This document shows, in pieces, positions 47,835 to 55,757 of a stretch of 64,000 bases of DNA (positions are counted from its first letter, which is position 1; every line of letters starts with the position of its first letter). This stretch comes from a virus: positions 124,001 to 188,000 of IMG/VR virus record IMGVR_UViG_3300043418_000114. The stretch is one strand, 5' to 3'. Position numbers and translations under genes: made by a program. The notes under the pieces are model-generated. The model saw nothing but the letters and a program-made list of their open reading frames with translations, ran no database searches and had not been told where the DNA came from.

Positions 47835-48502
47835 TTAAGTATACACCAGTTCCAGTATCAGAACACGAATCTATTTTAGGTAAGAATTTTAAAACTAAGT
47901 TTGCGGCAGAAATGTGTGCGTATTACGCACCATTTCAAAACAAAAAGCGAGCCATTCAAGTAGCAAAAGAAACCTGGGAATATGCAGTGTCTGACAGTAT
48001 CCCTAAAGCATCATGGGTTGGTGCAGGCAACTACGTAGCAGACGTTAGGGCGCCGACAGCCGACTTAGATGTTAAGGGTCTAAGCATCAAGAGCATCACT
48101 AATAAGCAAAGCTCAGAGGCAAGTGTGTTGCAAAACAACAAACAAGAAAACGATGGTTTCGGTAAGTTGTTTGAAAGCAAGGACTACAAATCCCTCAAAA
48201 CTATGTTTGTCGATCCGATTGATGAAAAGATCAAAGATACTAATAATCTACATCTTTTAGCTATCGTCAGGGAAACTTCTACTAAGAAAGTTTACTACTC
48301 ATTGTTGAAAGTTACTAAGTCCAACTTAAATAACAAACAATTTTTAGACCGAATGGTGGTCGATGGTAAACGCAGTATATCACTTCCTATGATTGATCCG
48401 CAATTCGGTTACACTTATCTTTATATCGCCAAGCGACGAATTGAGATTAGACTGAACTGCGAAGGCATGAAAGACTACTTAGTTTATTCACACTCTTATT
48501 AA
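47831..48502 (+). CDS. unrecognised protein, possible PD-(D/E)xK-type fold
   Basis: The 223-residue protein starts at a TTG overlapping the clpP stop (TTGA). [20 protein letters not shown] resembles the D...D-x-K strand pair of restriction-type nucleases, but the pattern is short. Helical N terminus, beta-rich C terminus. Coupled translation with clpP suggests a link, perhaps as a partner. Function unknown. Confidence 0.5.
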   Translation: MIKYTPVPVSEHESILGKNFKTKFAAEMCAYYAPFQNKKRAIQVAKETWEYAVSDSIPKASWVGAGNYVADVRAPTADLDVKGLSIKSITNKQSSEASVLQNNKQENDGFGKLFESKDYKSLKTMFVDPIDEKIKDTNNLHLLAIVRETSTKKVYYSLLKVTKSNLNNKQFLDRMVVDGKRSISLPMIDPQFGYTYLYIAKRRIEIRLNCEGMKDYLVYSHSY

Positions 48503-48505
48503 TGG

Positions 48506-48533
48506 TTGACAATGGATTACTCCAGTGTATAAT
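48506..48533 (+). promoter_or_regulatory. sigma-70 promoter
   Basis: TTGACA, 16 bases, TATAAT, then ACAAACATTCACAACTGGAG before the small gene at 48563. It is a variant of the cassette family. Confidence 0.75.
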
Positions 48534-48562
48534 GTACAAACATTCACAACTGGAGTAATTCC

Positions 48563-48721
48563 ATGAAGTCTTTCATTCTCGGTCTTGTTGTTGTTCTCGG
48601 TGCTCTTGGTGGCATTGAATCTAGCATCAACACTATTCCCATGATTCAATCATTTGGCATTGCAATCGTCGGTCTCGCCATCATGTTGATCGGTGTCAGT
48701 AATCTCCAGTCAGGCAACTAA
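48563..48721 (+). CDS. 52-residue two-helix membrane protein
   Basis: The frame encodes MKSFILGLVVVLGALGGIES and a second hydrophobic segment FGIAIVGLAIMLIGV. TGGAG precedes the start and a promoter lies just upstream, so it is probably expressed early. Confidence 0.6.
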   Translation: MKSFILGLVVVLGALGGIESSINTIPMIQSFGIAIVGLAIMLIGVSNLQSGN

Positions 48722-48723
48722 TC

Positions 48724-48924
48724 ATGTATACTCTTGTACTATTAGCAAACATGACACTTCTTGGTACATATGCCAACATGGCATCATGTCAGAATGCGAT
48801 GCATGAAATCTATGCAGTCAAAATGAATCCTCATGGCAAGCGTTTACCAGAAGTAGACGAAGCAATCAAGGCGCGGATGCAGTACTCAAAAGATTATGTG
48901 TGTTTGCCTGTATCAAAAGATTGA
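48724..48924 (+). CDS. small exported or membrane protein
   Basis: The 66-residue protein has a short hydrophobic N terminus (YTLVLLANMTLLGTYANM) and two Cys (SCQNAM, YVCLPV), a type seen in T4-like phages. It starts two bases after the previous stop. Function unknown. Confidence 0.55.
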   Translation: MYTLVLLANMTLLGTYANMASCQNAMHEIYAVKMNPHGKRLPEVDEAIKARMQYSKDYVCLPVSKD

Positions 48925-48949
48925 CAACAAATGGGTTTGGGTATATAAT
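48921..48949 (+). promoter_or_regulatory. sigma-70 promoter, cassette type
   Basis: TTGACA, 17 bases with TTTGG, TATAAT, then CATTCATTGTTTAACACACC and AGGAG before the start at 48982. Confidence 0.85.
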
Positions 48950-48981
48950 TCATTCATTGTTTAACACACCAGGAGATTCAG

Positions 48982-49230
48982 ATGCAAATCACCCGCTTCA
49001 ACAAAGATGAAAAGTTTCGTGTCATTATCAGTGGCATTTCTTTTTACGCAACTGCGAGTGAAATTCGAAATGGTGTAGGTGACACAGCAAAGCCTAATGC
49101 GGCAATTCAAAAATGTCTTGATGCACTTGAGTTCATTCGATCGGGTCAAGGCATTGCAGATCAATGCACGACAGGCCTTGCTGGCACATGGGAAGGCTTC
49201 AACGTTCAACTCGACAAACACGTTCGATAA
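48982..49230 (+). CDS. unrecognised small protein
   Basis: The 82-residue protein (FNKDEKFRVIISGISFYATA) has beta strands followed by a helix. CAGGAG upstream. First of three small genes behind a cassette promoter. Confidence 0.6.
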   Translation: MQITRFNKDEKFRVIISGISFYATASEIRNGVGDTAKPNAAIQKCLDALEFIRSGQGIADQCTTGLAGTWEGFNVQLDKHVR

Positions 49231-49241
49231 GGAGTACTACC

Positions 49242-49445
49242 ATGGGTTATAAAATTCTCCGTGAGCGTGATGCTAAGTGGCAACCTCGCAAAGGTCTTGA
49301 AGGTCCTTTCTTCTATCCCAATGGTCAAGTCTTGTACTACGATCCTAAAGAAGGAATGTACTGGGACCCGACAACTGACTTTTTCGTTGAGTACGAACAA
49401 GTTCAGGAATTGCAAAATATGTTTTTGGAAGTTTTGAAAAAATGA
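49242..49445 (+). CDS. unrecognised small protein
   Basis: The 67-residue protein (GYKILRERDAKWQPRKGLEG) is rich in Tyr and Pro with WDPTTDFFVEYEQ. The start at 49242 follows AAGGAG; the longer frame overlaps the previous gene. Confidence 0.6.
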   Translation: MGYKILRERDAKWQPRKGLEGPFFYPNGQVLYYDPKEGMYWDPTTDFFVEYEQVQELQNMFLEVLKK

Positions 49446-49747
49446 AAATCATTCTAGCTCTCGTTATTGCACTCGCCGTAGGCACATGTTATGCCAAGGG
49501 AGGCGGAGGCGGTGGTGGTCATGGAGGTGGTGGCGGCCATGGTGGCGGCCATGCTAGCTCCAGTGGTCACTCGTCATCGTCTGGTGGCCATTCAACTTCT
49601 ACTGCAAAGAGTGGATCGACCAGTGGTGCTCATGAATCTGCACCAGCAAAGTCAACAAGTACTACTTCATCTACATGGTTTCCTTGGTGGAGTCGTGGCG
49701 GCTCTAGTTCGACCCAATGCGACAAGAATAAAGATAAAAACTGTTGA
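49442..49747 (+). CDS. exported Gly/His/Ser-rich protein
   Basis: The 101-residue protein has a signal peptide (MKIILALVIALAVGTCYA), then glycine-histidine repeats (GGGHGGGGGHGGGH) and a Ser/Thr-rich stretch, ending in FPWWSRGG and two Cys. The His/Gly part could bind metal. Function unknown. Confidence 0.6.
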   Translation: MKIILALVIALAVGTCYAKGGGGGGGHGGGGGHGGGHASSSGHSSSSGGHSTSTAKSGSTSGAHESAPAKSTSTTSSTWFPWWSRGGSSSTQCDKNKDKNC

Positions 49748-49772
49748 CAATAAATCACAATGGATGTATAAT
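49744..49772 (+). promoter_or_regulatory. sigma-70 promoter, cassette type
   Basis: TTGACA, 17 bases, TATAAT, then TCATTCATTGTTTAACACAC as at 48921. The -35 box includes the stop of the previous gene. Confidence 0.85.
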
Positions 49773-49802
49773 TCATTCATTGTTTAACACACGGATTTCA
49801 AA

Positions 49803-50288
49803 ATGGGAACACGTTCTACTATCGCAATCGAGCATTCTAACGGTGCCATCGAACAGGTGTATTGTAATTGGGATGGCTATCTTTCCAACAACGGCAAGAT
49901 TTTGCTGAATCATTACATGGATCCTGAAAAGGTGCGTGAACTGATCAACTTAGGTTATCTGGCTAGCTTGCGTGAAGATATTGGCGTAAAGCATCCATTT
50001 GATAATCCTCACCAATACAATACAGTTGAATGGGAAGCACATCGTGAACAATATGGTAAGATGTGTACATTTTACGGTCGTGATCGAGGCGAAGATGGTC
50101 ATAATGCTTTGTATTTCAAAGACTATGACACATTCTTAGCAGATGGCATGAGTGAAGAATACGACTACATCTTACGTAATGACAGTGTGTGGTATGTTAA
50201 TCAAGGCGAAGGTTTTGAGCCATTGATGGAAGCATATATCGAAGTATTGCGACAAGAGCATGAAGAATCGATATCGGTTGTAGAATGA
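49803..50288 (+). CDS. MGTRSxIA-type conserved phage protein
   Basis: The 161-residue protein starts MGTRSTIAIEHSNGAIEQVY and has CNWDGYLSNNGKILLNHY, the pattern of a widespread phage protein of unknown function. A possible glutamine-amide-like fold has been noted for look-alikes, but this is not certain. Coupled to the next gene by ATGA. Confidence 0.65.
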   Translation: MGTRSTIAIEHSNGAIEQVYCNWDGYLSNNGKILLNHYMDPEKVRELINLGYLASLREDIGVKHPFDNPHQYNTVEWEAHREQYGKMCTFYGRDRGEDGHNALYFKDYDTFLADGMSEEYDYILRNDSVWYVNQGEGFEPLMEAYIEVLRQEHEESISVVE

Positions 50289-50650
50289 AGTACTACCAGG
50301 AAACTACTGATTGGGGCAGTGACACTGCCTTGAATCATATATACTACCTGAACAAAGAAAAGTCATTCATGGTAGGATATATCAAGAATGGCGAGACAGA
50401 ACTATTTAAGTTCAAGAAGCCAATCAGAATTGATTCACGTGGTCGGCAGTTTAAAGTATTAAACATGAAGGGTGAACCTGATTCTGTTTACTTCGGTAAG
50501 AAAGAAGATGATACACCCAAGAATGCCATCGAAGTCGAAGGATCAAATGGCAAAAAGTATTACGTGAGTGAATTGGGTGCTAAGTATATATGTACTTGCC
50601 CTGGATTTACGTTTAGACATACGTGTAAACATATTGAGGTGATGAAATGA
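50285..50650 (+). CDS. SWIM zinc-finger protein
   Basis: The 121-residue protein ends with a SWIM motif, CTCPGFTFRHTCKH (C-x-C, then C-x-H), preceded by a strand pair VEGSNGKKYYVSELGAK. SWIM fingers bind DNA or protein. The same arrangement occurs in T4-like phages. ATGA overlaps at both ends. Confidence 0.7.
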   Translation: MKYYQETTDWGSDTALNHIYYLNKEKSFMVGYIKNGETELFKFKKPIRIDSRGRQFKVLNMKGEPDSVYFGKKEDDTPKNAIEVEGSNGKKYYVSELGAKYICTCPGFTFRHTCKHIEVMK

Positions 50651-50871
50651 AATATATTCCATTATTTGTTATTGTAACATTTTGTGGTATTGCCGGTCTT
50701 ATTGGATCGACTATCGTTATGACGTTCAGCAAGATCGAAACAAGATATAACTGTGAGTTAGCAGAAATTAGTCCTGACTTTCCAATCAAGGCAAAGCAGG
50801 AATGCAGAGAATTAAGGATAAAAAATGAAAAAGGAACTATTCAAGGAGATAGCACTACAAGCGGGCGGTAG
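50647..50871 (+). CDS. membrane-anchored small protein
   Basis: The 74-residue protein has an N-terminal anchor (IPLFVIVTFCGIAGLIGSTI) and a short Cys-containing domain RYNCELAEISPDFP. Its end overlaps the next gene by 47 bases. Confidence 0.55.
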   Translation: MKYIPLFVIVTFCGIAGLIGSTIVMTFSKIETRYNCELAEISPDFPIKAKQECRELRIKNEKGTIQGDSTTSGR

Positions 50872-51052
50872 TCATTATCCAGGTGTTGGTGGTGAAACGT
50901 TAGAGCGTTTCGCCGATTTGCTTTTGCAGGAAGTGATCAAGGCAGTAGAATCTACCCCAAGACATTGTGCATACACCACCTATGATTTGGGTGTAGTTGA
51001 ATGCACTATCGAGAAAACAATCAACACAATCAAAGAACGATTCGAGGTATAA
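50825..51052 (+). CDS. diverged modular MNERIKEL-type protein
   Basis: The 75-residue protein (KKELFKEIALQAGGSHYPGV) keeps the A-x-Q-A-G start helix, a central ERFADLLLQEVIKA and an end KERFEV, matching the family layout about 12 kb away from the main cluster. AAGGA precedes its start inside the previous gene. Confidence 0.55.
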   Translation: MKKELFKEIALQAGGSHYPGVGGETLERFADLLLQEVIKAVESTPRHCAYTTYDLGVVECTIEKTINTIKERFEV

Positions 51053-51053
51053 A

Positions 51054-51902
51054 ATGAAAATTGCAGTATGCAGTGACCTACATTTGGAGTTTCAAGACAT
51101 TAATCTCAAGAACACCGAGGGTGCTGAGGTTCTTATCTTGTCTGGTGATATCATGGTCGCTGATTATATGCACGATCATCCAAGCCCAGATCCATACACT
51201 CCAGGTGGCATGCGTGAGTACGGCCACAAGATGTTAATGAGTATCAGATTTCGTGACTTCCTTAAACGTGTAAGTTTTGAGTTCCCTCATGTTATCTACG
51301 TTGCTGGCAATCATGAGTTCTATCATGGTAAATGGAAAGGTAGCCTAGACGACTTGCGTTTTCAATGCGGTCAGTTACCAAACGTTTACTTCCTAGAGAA
51401 TGATATCAAGACGATTGGCGAACATACGTTCATTGGTTGTACTCTATGGACTGATTGTAACAATGGTGATCCGTTGACACTGCATTGTCTCAGTGACATG
51501 ATGAACGACTTCCGTATCATTCGCAATGATGAAGCTGGGTATACCAAACTGCGACCTGCTCATACATTGAGCCGTCACGTTAAGAGCAAACAGTACATCA
51601 AGAATATCATTCAAGGTATGCATGATGAAAAGTTTGTGGTTGTTGGTCACCATGCACCTAGCAAATTGAGTACACACGAACGTTACCAACATGCTGTCCA
51701 TTCTACAATGAACGGTGGCTATAGTAGTGACTTGAGTGAATTCATTATGGATCATCCTCAGATCAAACTCTGGACTCATGGACATACGCATGACCCATTT
51801 GATTATGTGATCGGTGAGACTCGCATTGTTTGCAATCCTCGTGGCTATGGTGGACATGATCCTCAAGCAGATTTGTTTGAGTTGAAGTTTTTGGATATCT
51901 AA
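51054..51902 (+). CDS. calcineurin-like metallophosphoesterase
   Basis: The 282-residue protein keeps every family block: SDLHLEF (D8, H10), LSGDIMVAD, AGNHEFYHG, VGHHAPSK and THGHTHDPFD, so it should bind two metals and cleave phosphoesters. The start at 51054 gives the catalytic Asp at the usual distance; the longer frame overlaps the previous gene. The substrate (nucleotide, RNA end, protein) is unknown. The protein at 46089 is its non-catalytic look-alike. Confidence 0.88.
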   Translation: MKIAVCSDLHLEFQDINLKNTEGAEVLILSGDIMVADYMHDHPSPDPYTPGGMREYGHKMLMSIRFRDFLKRVSFEFPHVIYVAGNHEFYHGKWKGSLDDLRFQCGQLPNVYFLENDIKTIGEHTFIGCTLWTDCNNGDPLTLHCLSDMMNDFRIIRNDEAGYTKLRPAHTLSRHVKSKQYIKNIIQGMHDEKFVVVGHHAPSKLSTHERYQHAVHSTMNGGYSSDLSEFIMDHPQIKLWTHGHTHDPFDYVIGETRIVCNPRGYGGHDPQADLFELKFLDI

Positions 51903-51926
51903 ATGCGTTCAGGTGTCCAAAACGTA

Positions 51927-51955
51927 TTGTTAAGTGAAAAGTATTATCGTATAAT
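51927..51955 (+). promoter_or_regulatory. sigma-70 promoter
   Basis: TTGTTA, 17 bases, TATAAT, followed by a leader with ATAAGGA before the start at 51999. Confidence 0.6.
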
Positions 51956-51998
51956 CTATGTACGTTGTGAGAACAACGATATACATAAGGAAATGAAA

Positions 51999-52256
51999 AT
52001 GAACGTAACTCAACAAACACGTGTCTTAGAGGCACTTAAGGCTGGCGAAGCATTGACTGCAAAACAAATCTCTGCACGTTTTGGTGCAAAGAATCCAACT
52101 GCAACCATTAGCAACATTCGCTATGAAGGCTATGCAGTTTATGCAAACCAACACACCGATACCAAAGGTCGTGTTACTACCAAGTATCGTCTTGGTAAAC
52201 CAAGTCGCGCACTTGTAGCCGCAGGTTACAAAGCAATGGCTCTTGGTCTAGTCTAA
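51999..52256 (+). CDS. small winged-helix DNA-binding protein
   Basis: The 85-residue protein has LEALKAGEALTAKQISARFG followed by NPTATISNIRYEGYAVY, a helix-turn-helix and a wing, as in small T4-like phage regulators. The ATG at 51999 has AAGGA at good distance; an ATG two codons earlier is too close. It is a single-gene unit with its own promoter and a hairpin after the stop, fitting a regulator. Confidence 0.65.
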   Translation: MNVTQQTRVLEALKAGEALTAKQISARFGAKNPTATISNIRYEGYAVYANQHTDTKGRVTTKYRLGKPSRALVAAGYKAMALGLV

Positions 52257-52277
52257 TCTCGGGAGAGATAAGCAATC

Positions 52278-52301
52278 AGAAGGCTCCTCACGGAGCCTTC
52301 T
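52278..52301 (+). terminator. strong GC-rich hairpin after the regulator
   Basis: AGAAGGCTCC pairs with GGAGCCTTCT around TCAC, a perfect 10-bp stem. It is not followed by a T run, so termination may be partial. Confidence 0.65.
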
Positions 52302-52305
52302 CCAC

Positions 52306-52334
52306 TTGCAAATGATTCAAAGCTGTGCTATAAT
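52306..52334 (+). promoter_or_regulatory. sigma-70 promoter
   Basis: TTGCAA, 17 bases, TATAAT, then TAGTCATAACTAATAGGAG before the cupin-like gene at 52360. Confidence 0.65.
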
Positions 52335-52359
52335 TAGTCATAACTAATAGGAGTGTTAC

Positions 52360-52848
52360 ATGGGTTTTTTGCATAATTTGATGGTTAAACTTGATCGATA
52401 CAAACTTGTGCCCGATCGCACGACTGGTGAAGATTATCTTCATCGTTATTACTTGTTTCTCAAGGATCGAAAACATTTCCCATTCAACGTAACACTGCAC
52501 AAGATCGTGCGTAGTGATGAACCAGTGATGCATGATCATCCATGGTCATATCTGACTATCGTACTAAAGGGTGGCTACTGGGAACACACTCCTGTCTTTA
52601 ACTACGAAGGCAAAAAGATTGCAGAGTTCCAACACTGGCGAGGCCCAGGCTCTATCATTAAGCGTAGTGCTAATGAATATCACTGGCTTGAGCTTGATCC
52701 AGAAATTGGCCCTGCAACTACCCTGTTCTTTATGGGGTCACAGAAGCGTGAGTGGGGTTTCTTGAAAGATAATAAATGGTTCCAGTGGAAAGATTATTTG
52801 TCATCTAAGCAAGCCACTGTTAACAAAGAAGAAAAGAAAATTGCGTAA
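52360..52848 (+). CDS. cupin-like phage protein
   Basis: The 162-residue protein has VMHDHPWSYLTIVLKGGYWE and RSANEYHWLELDP, His-rich strands of a cupin barrel, then TTLFFMGSQKREWGF. This type of cupin protein is common in large phages. It could act on a small molecule or bind metal. Function unknown. Confidence 0.65.
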   Translation: MGFLHNLMVKLDRYKLVPDRTTGEDYLHRYYLFLKDRKHFPFNVTLHKIVRSDEPVMHDHPWSYLTIVLKGGYWEHTPVFNYEGKKIAEFQHWRGPGSIIKRSANEYHWLELDPEIGPATTLFFMGSQKREWGFLKDNKWFQWKDYLSSKQATVNKEEKKIA

Positions 52849-52856
52849 GGTTCTAT

Positions 52857-53345
52857 ATGAAAAGAGAGAATTTTAAGCAATTTGTAGAAACTGATTTGTT
52901 CATCGATGCTAGTACCAACAAACCTGTTGTTTTAAACACACGACGATACAATCATCTTGGGAATCCATTATGCATCGAAGAAGGCTGTAATCATACAGCC
53001 CATAATCAAGGCAAAGATCATGGTGGATTTCAGCTAAGATGCAAACATCATTTAGGACGATTGGGTAAAAAAAGCTACAAGAGTCACAAATTAGTTGTAC
53101 CATATTGCGAGAATATTGATTCCAGACTTGGATTTATTTGCACAACAACAATCGTAGATTCATGTATGTTAGGCGTAGATCATATCAATGAGAATCATAA
53201 AGATCCTAGGGCAGAAAATTTGCAAACACTCTGTGCTGGTTGTCATGCATACAAAACAAAACATTTTCGAGGACTGGGCGAAGATGCTATCCTGCAACGA
53301 CTGCAGGAAAATATACAAGTCTACATCGATAGCAAAGGAAAATAA
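52857..53345 (+). CDS. HNH endonuclease-like protein
   Basis: The 162-residue protein contains two Cys/His groups (LCIEEGCNHTAH, RCKHH) and a C-terminal HNH: VDHINENHKDPRAENLQTLC with a following C-x-x-C-H. Free-standing HNH proteins of phages are often homing nucleases. It lies on the same strand as its neighbours. Confidence 0.75.
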   Translation: MKRENFKQFVETDLFIDASTNKPVVLNTRRYNHLGNPLCIEEGCNHTAHNQGKDHGGFQLRCKHHLGRLGKKSYKSHKLVVPYCENIDSRLGFICTTTIVDSCMLGVDHINENHKDPRAENLQTLCAGCHAYKTKHFRGLGEDAILQRLQENIQVYIDSKGK

Positions 53346-53346
53346 A

Positions 53347-53634
53347 ATGAGTGGTGGACACTTCCAATACAAGCAATACGAATTTGGCTATATAGCTGAT
53401 GAAGTTGAACAATTGATTATCACCAATGGTAGTCAAGAGAAGGATCAGTGGGGTTACAATAAACATTGTGAATTCACGCCGGAAACTATCGAAGAATTCA
53501 AACGTGGCCTAGAAATCATGCGACAAGCACAAATCTATGCACAACGTATAGATTGGTTAGTTTCTGGTGATGATGGCGAGGATAGCTTCCATAAACGACT
53601 AAAAACCGACTTAGAACAGTTAAAACAACCATAA
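53347..53634 (+). CDS. MSGGHFxYKQYE-type conserved phage protein
   Basis: The 95-residue protein starts MSGGHFQYKQYEFGYIADEV and has a helical second half, the pattern of a small family widespread in phages. The ATG at 53347 is right after the HNH stop; the longer frame lies within the HNH gene. Confidence 0.65.
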   Translation: MSGGHFQYKQYEFGYIADEVEQLIITNGSQEKDQWGYNKHCEFTPETIEEFKRGLEIMRQAQIYAQRIDWLVSGDDGEDSFHKRLKTDLEQLKQP

Positions 53635-53649
53635 CTTTATAAATAAATC

Positions 53650-54012
53650 ATGCTCGAACTATTAATATTGGCTTTTGTATTCTATTGTGGATTCATTATC
53701 GGTGAGCATATCATGGCGTGGAAACTCCGTGATATCTTGGTTGAAGCCGCTAAAAAAGAGGGTATTGAAGTCACAGAAGACTACAAAATCAAAGACACAA
53801 GCAAGCCAAAAGTCTCTAAACTCTATGTTGAGAAAGAACAAGACACATTGTATTTGTATGACCACGAAGAAAAAGAATTCGTATGCCAGGCAAAATCAAT
53901 GGAAGAGCTAGCTAAATTGGCACTCCAGTACAAAAAAATCAAGTATGCCGCGGTGATCGACGGCGAACAGACATTTATGTTTGTTGATGGAGCAGTTAAA
54001 CAACACCTATGA
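53650..54012 (+). CDS. membrane-anchored conserved-looking protein
   Basis: The 120-residue protein has an N-terminal hydrophobic anchor (LLILAFVFYCGFIIGEHIM) and a domain with LYVEKEQDTLYLYDHEEKEF then SMEELAKLALQYKKIK, familiar from T4-like phages. TATAAATA at 53638-53645 is directly upstream, too close to be a normal promoter for this start. ATGA overlap with the next gene. Confidence 0.6.
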   Translation: MLELLILAFVFYCGFIIGEHIMAWKLRDILVEAAKKEGIEVTEDYKIKDTSKPKVSKLYVEKEQDTLYLYDHEEKEFVCQAKSMEELAKLALQYKKIKYAAVIDGEQTFMFVDGAVKQHL

Positions 54013-54548
54013 AAACTAAAATTGGTAAGTTTCCTAAAGTAGGAGACAATCGCAAGATCGATATTCAAATTGAAAAATTTGACACCTGGTCTTTAGATCA
54101 CACCCTTGCACTAATCATTTACCCTGCGTTGATTCAGTTAAAAGAAACAAAGCATGGTGTACCAAATGAATTTGTCAACGATGTTGGTGGTGAAGACTTT
54201 AGAGAACAAGATAGTTTTGACTTCTACAAAGAATCACACAACGAAGCATTTGACATTGCGTGTAAGCGTTGGGATGAAGTTCTCGATAAAATGATTTGGT
54301 CATTCGAGCAACTTTTAAAAGACGACTACGATAGCAAGTATCATCATGGCAAGTCTGAGTATGACTTTGTGGAGAGTGGTACACTATATCCAAATCCCAT
54401 TTCTGGCAAGATGGAAGCAACCTATCAAATGGTTGACAAAGATCCATCGAGTCATTGGTACGATCATGTTGGGCATCGTTTACACGAAGACCGTATACAA
54501 GAAGGTCTAGAGTTGTTTGGTAAGTATTATCGTAATTTATGGGATTGA
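54009..54548 (+). CDS. conserved-looking large-phage protein
   Basis: The 179-residue protein begins KTKIGKFPKVGDNRKIDIQI and then FDTWSLDHTLALIIYPALIQ, a pattern I know from T4-like and jumbo phages, where it is unassigned. A helical middle (EALFDIACKRWDEV-like) and a His/Tyr-rich end follow. Function unknown. Confidence 0.65.
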   Translation: MKTKIGKFPKVGDNRKIDIQIEKFDTWSLDHTLALIIYPALIQLKETKHGVPNEFVNDVGGEDFREQDSFDFYKESHNEAFDIACKRWDEVLDKMIWSFEQLLKDDYDSKYHHGKSEYDFVESGTLYPNPISGKMEATYQMVDKDPSSHWYDHVGHRLHEDRIQEGLELFGKYYRNLWD

Positions 54549-54549
54549 T

Positions 54550-54798
54550 ATGAATAGTTTTGAATCGATGATTGCTACCATCAAAGGTATCGAGAACTGG
54601 AATATGAGTAAGCAAAAGAAAACTATTACAAAAGCAGAGTATGAATTATTCTGTAAAGAATATGTTTTTGAGCAGATAAAAGGAATCAGTTTTGGACAGG
54701 CCTTTTGTAAAAGATTTAACATCGAAGATCATCTTATAAATAATGTCAGTAATGACACAGCCAAATTTCACATCGAAGCATTAGGATATATTAAGTGA
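54550..54798 (+). CDS. conserved-looking small protein
   Basis: The 82-residue protein contains KAEYELFCKEYVFEQIKGIS and FGQAFCKRFNIEDHLI, a helical pattern seen in T4-like phages. An internal ATG 19 codons in is an alternative start. It overlaps the dCMP deaminase start. Confidence 0.6.
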   Translation: MNSFESMIATIKGIENWNMSKQKKTITKAEYELFCKEYVFEQIKGISFGQAFCKRFNIEDHLINNVSNDTAKFHIEALGYIK

Positions 54799-55328
54799 AG
54801 CAAAAATACATAGACTATTACATGGACGTTGCAGAACGTACCGGTAAACTCAGCCACGCGATTCGCAGACAAGTGGGAGCCGTGATCGTCAAAGACAATC
54901 GCATTCTGTCATATGGCTACAATGGCATGCCAACTGGTTGGGACAACGAATGCGAGTACAAAGACTACATGAGTGGCGATGCTGGCGGTTGGCTCAATCC
55001 TGATGAAATTCAAGAACGTTGGCCAATCGTAGAGTATGATCCTTCGGTGCAAAGCAACAGACGATATCGTTTGGTAACCAAAGATGAAGTCTTACATGCA
55101 GAAAGCAACGCAATCGCTAAAGTGTCTGGTTCTACTGAGTCAAGTGAAGATGCTACACTATTTGTAACAACTGCACCTTGCATTCACTGTGCTAAGATGA
55201 TTTTTCAATCTGGCATCAGAAGCGTGTTCTACCGTGAAGCCTATCGAGATACGGCTGGAGTAGATTTCTTAACCAAAGGTGGAGTTAGTGTCACCCAATA
55301 CACAGCACAAGACAATAATAGTAATTGA
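54795..55328 (+). CDS. dCMP deaminase
   Basis: The 177-residue protein has the zinc site of the cytidine/dCMP deaminase family: LHAESNAIAK (His and catalytic Glu) and PCIHCAKM (two Cys), plus SYGYNGMPTGWDN for substrate binding. It turns dCMP into dUMP for dTTP synthesis. The start is a GTG that overlaps the previous stop (GTGA). No thymidylate synthase lies in the window. T4 has the same enzyme (cd). Confidence 0.92.
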   Translation: MKQKYIDYYMDVAERTGKLSHAIRRQVGAVIVKDNRILSYGYNGMPTGWDNECEYKDYMSGDAGGWLNPDEIQERWPIVEYDPSVQSNRRYRLVTKDEVLHAESNAIAKVSGSTESSEDATLFVTTAPCIHCAKMIFQSGIRSVFYREAYRDTAGVDFLTKGGVSVTQYTAQDNNSN

Positions 55329-55488
55329 TTTTGGAGGTCTGAGACCAATCGCCAGTTGGTGCGAACGCAATTGCATCGGAGACTGGGGCTGGTCGCAGAT
55401 AGAGCCTGCTGGCGAAGATGCAGGTGTGTATGAGTTTTACTTTGAGGAAGAAAAAGATAAAGTTGCCTTTATCTTATGGAAGACATGA
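55279..55488 (+). CDS. unrecognised protein overlapping the deaminase end
   Basis: Up to 69 residues; DFGGLRPIASWCERNCIGDW and a beta-rich end YEFYFEEEKDKVAF look like a real domain. The start is unclear: GTG at 55279 or 55288, both inside the deaminase gene, are the only standard codons. It overlaps the next gene by ATGA. Confidence 0.5.
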   Translation: MELVSPNTQHKTIIVIDFGGLRPIASWCERNCIGDWGWSQIEPAGEDAGVYEFYFEEEKDKVAFILWKT

Positions 55489-55757
55489 AATACTTTACAT
55501 TTAAACGTGAATCAAATGATTTTGATGATATACTAAAAGACACTATCATCAAGAAACTGTTCTCTATGAAACTTCAATGGAGAAATCACTTGATGGTAGG
55601 TATCAGTGAAGCTGGCAACGATGGCACATTTAGCTACATTACACTGAAATACGGCGATGATATGGTAACTGATATTGTCCCAGATCGTTCACCTGTTATA
55701 TACGTAGATTACTTGCCAAAGGGCAACGAAAACTACAAGGGCTCAGTATCTAAGTGA
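55485..55757 (+). CDS. unrecognised small protein
   Basis: The 90-residue protein (KYFTFKRESNDFDDILKDTI) has an alpha-beta pattern. ATG at 55485 is set by ATGA overlap. It converges with the D,D-peptidase gene, overlapping it by 15 bases. Confidence 0.55.
   Translation: MKYFTFKRESNDFDDILKDTIIKKLFSMKLQWRNHLMVGISEAGNDGTFSYITLKYGDDMVTDIVPDRSPVIYVDYLPKGNENYKGSVSK

Noticed and set aside
47831-48502. A restriction endonuclease
   Set aside because: Only a short D...DxK-like stretch is visible and no methyltransferase or motif set supports it; left as unrecognised.
53638-53645. TATAAATA as late promoter of the gene at 53650
   Set aside because: The start codon is only four bases downstream, so the transcript would begin inside the gene. 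It may be chance in an AT-rich gap.
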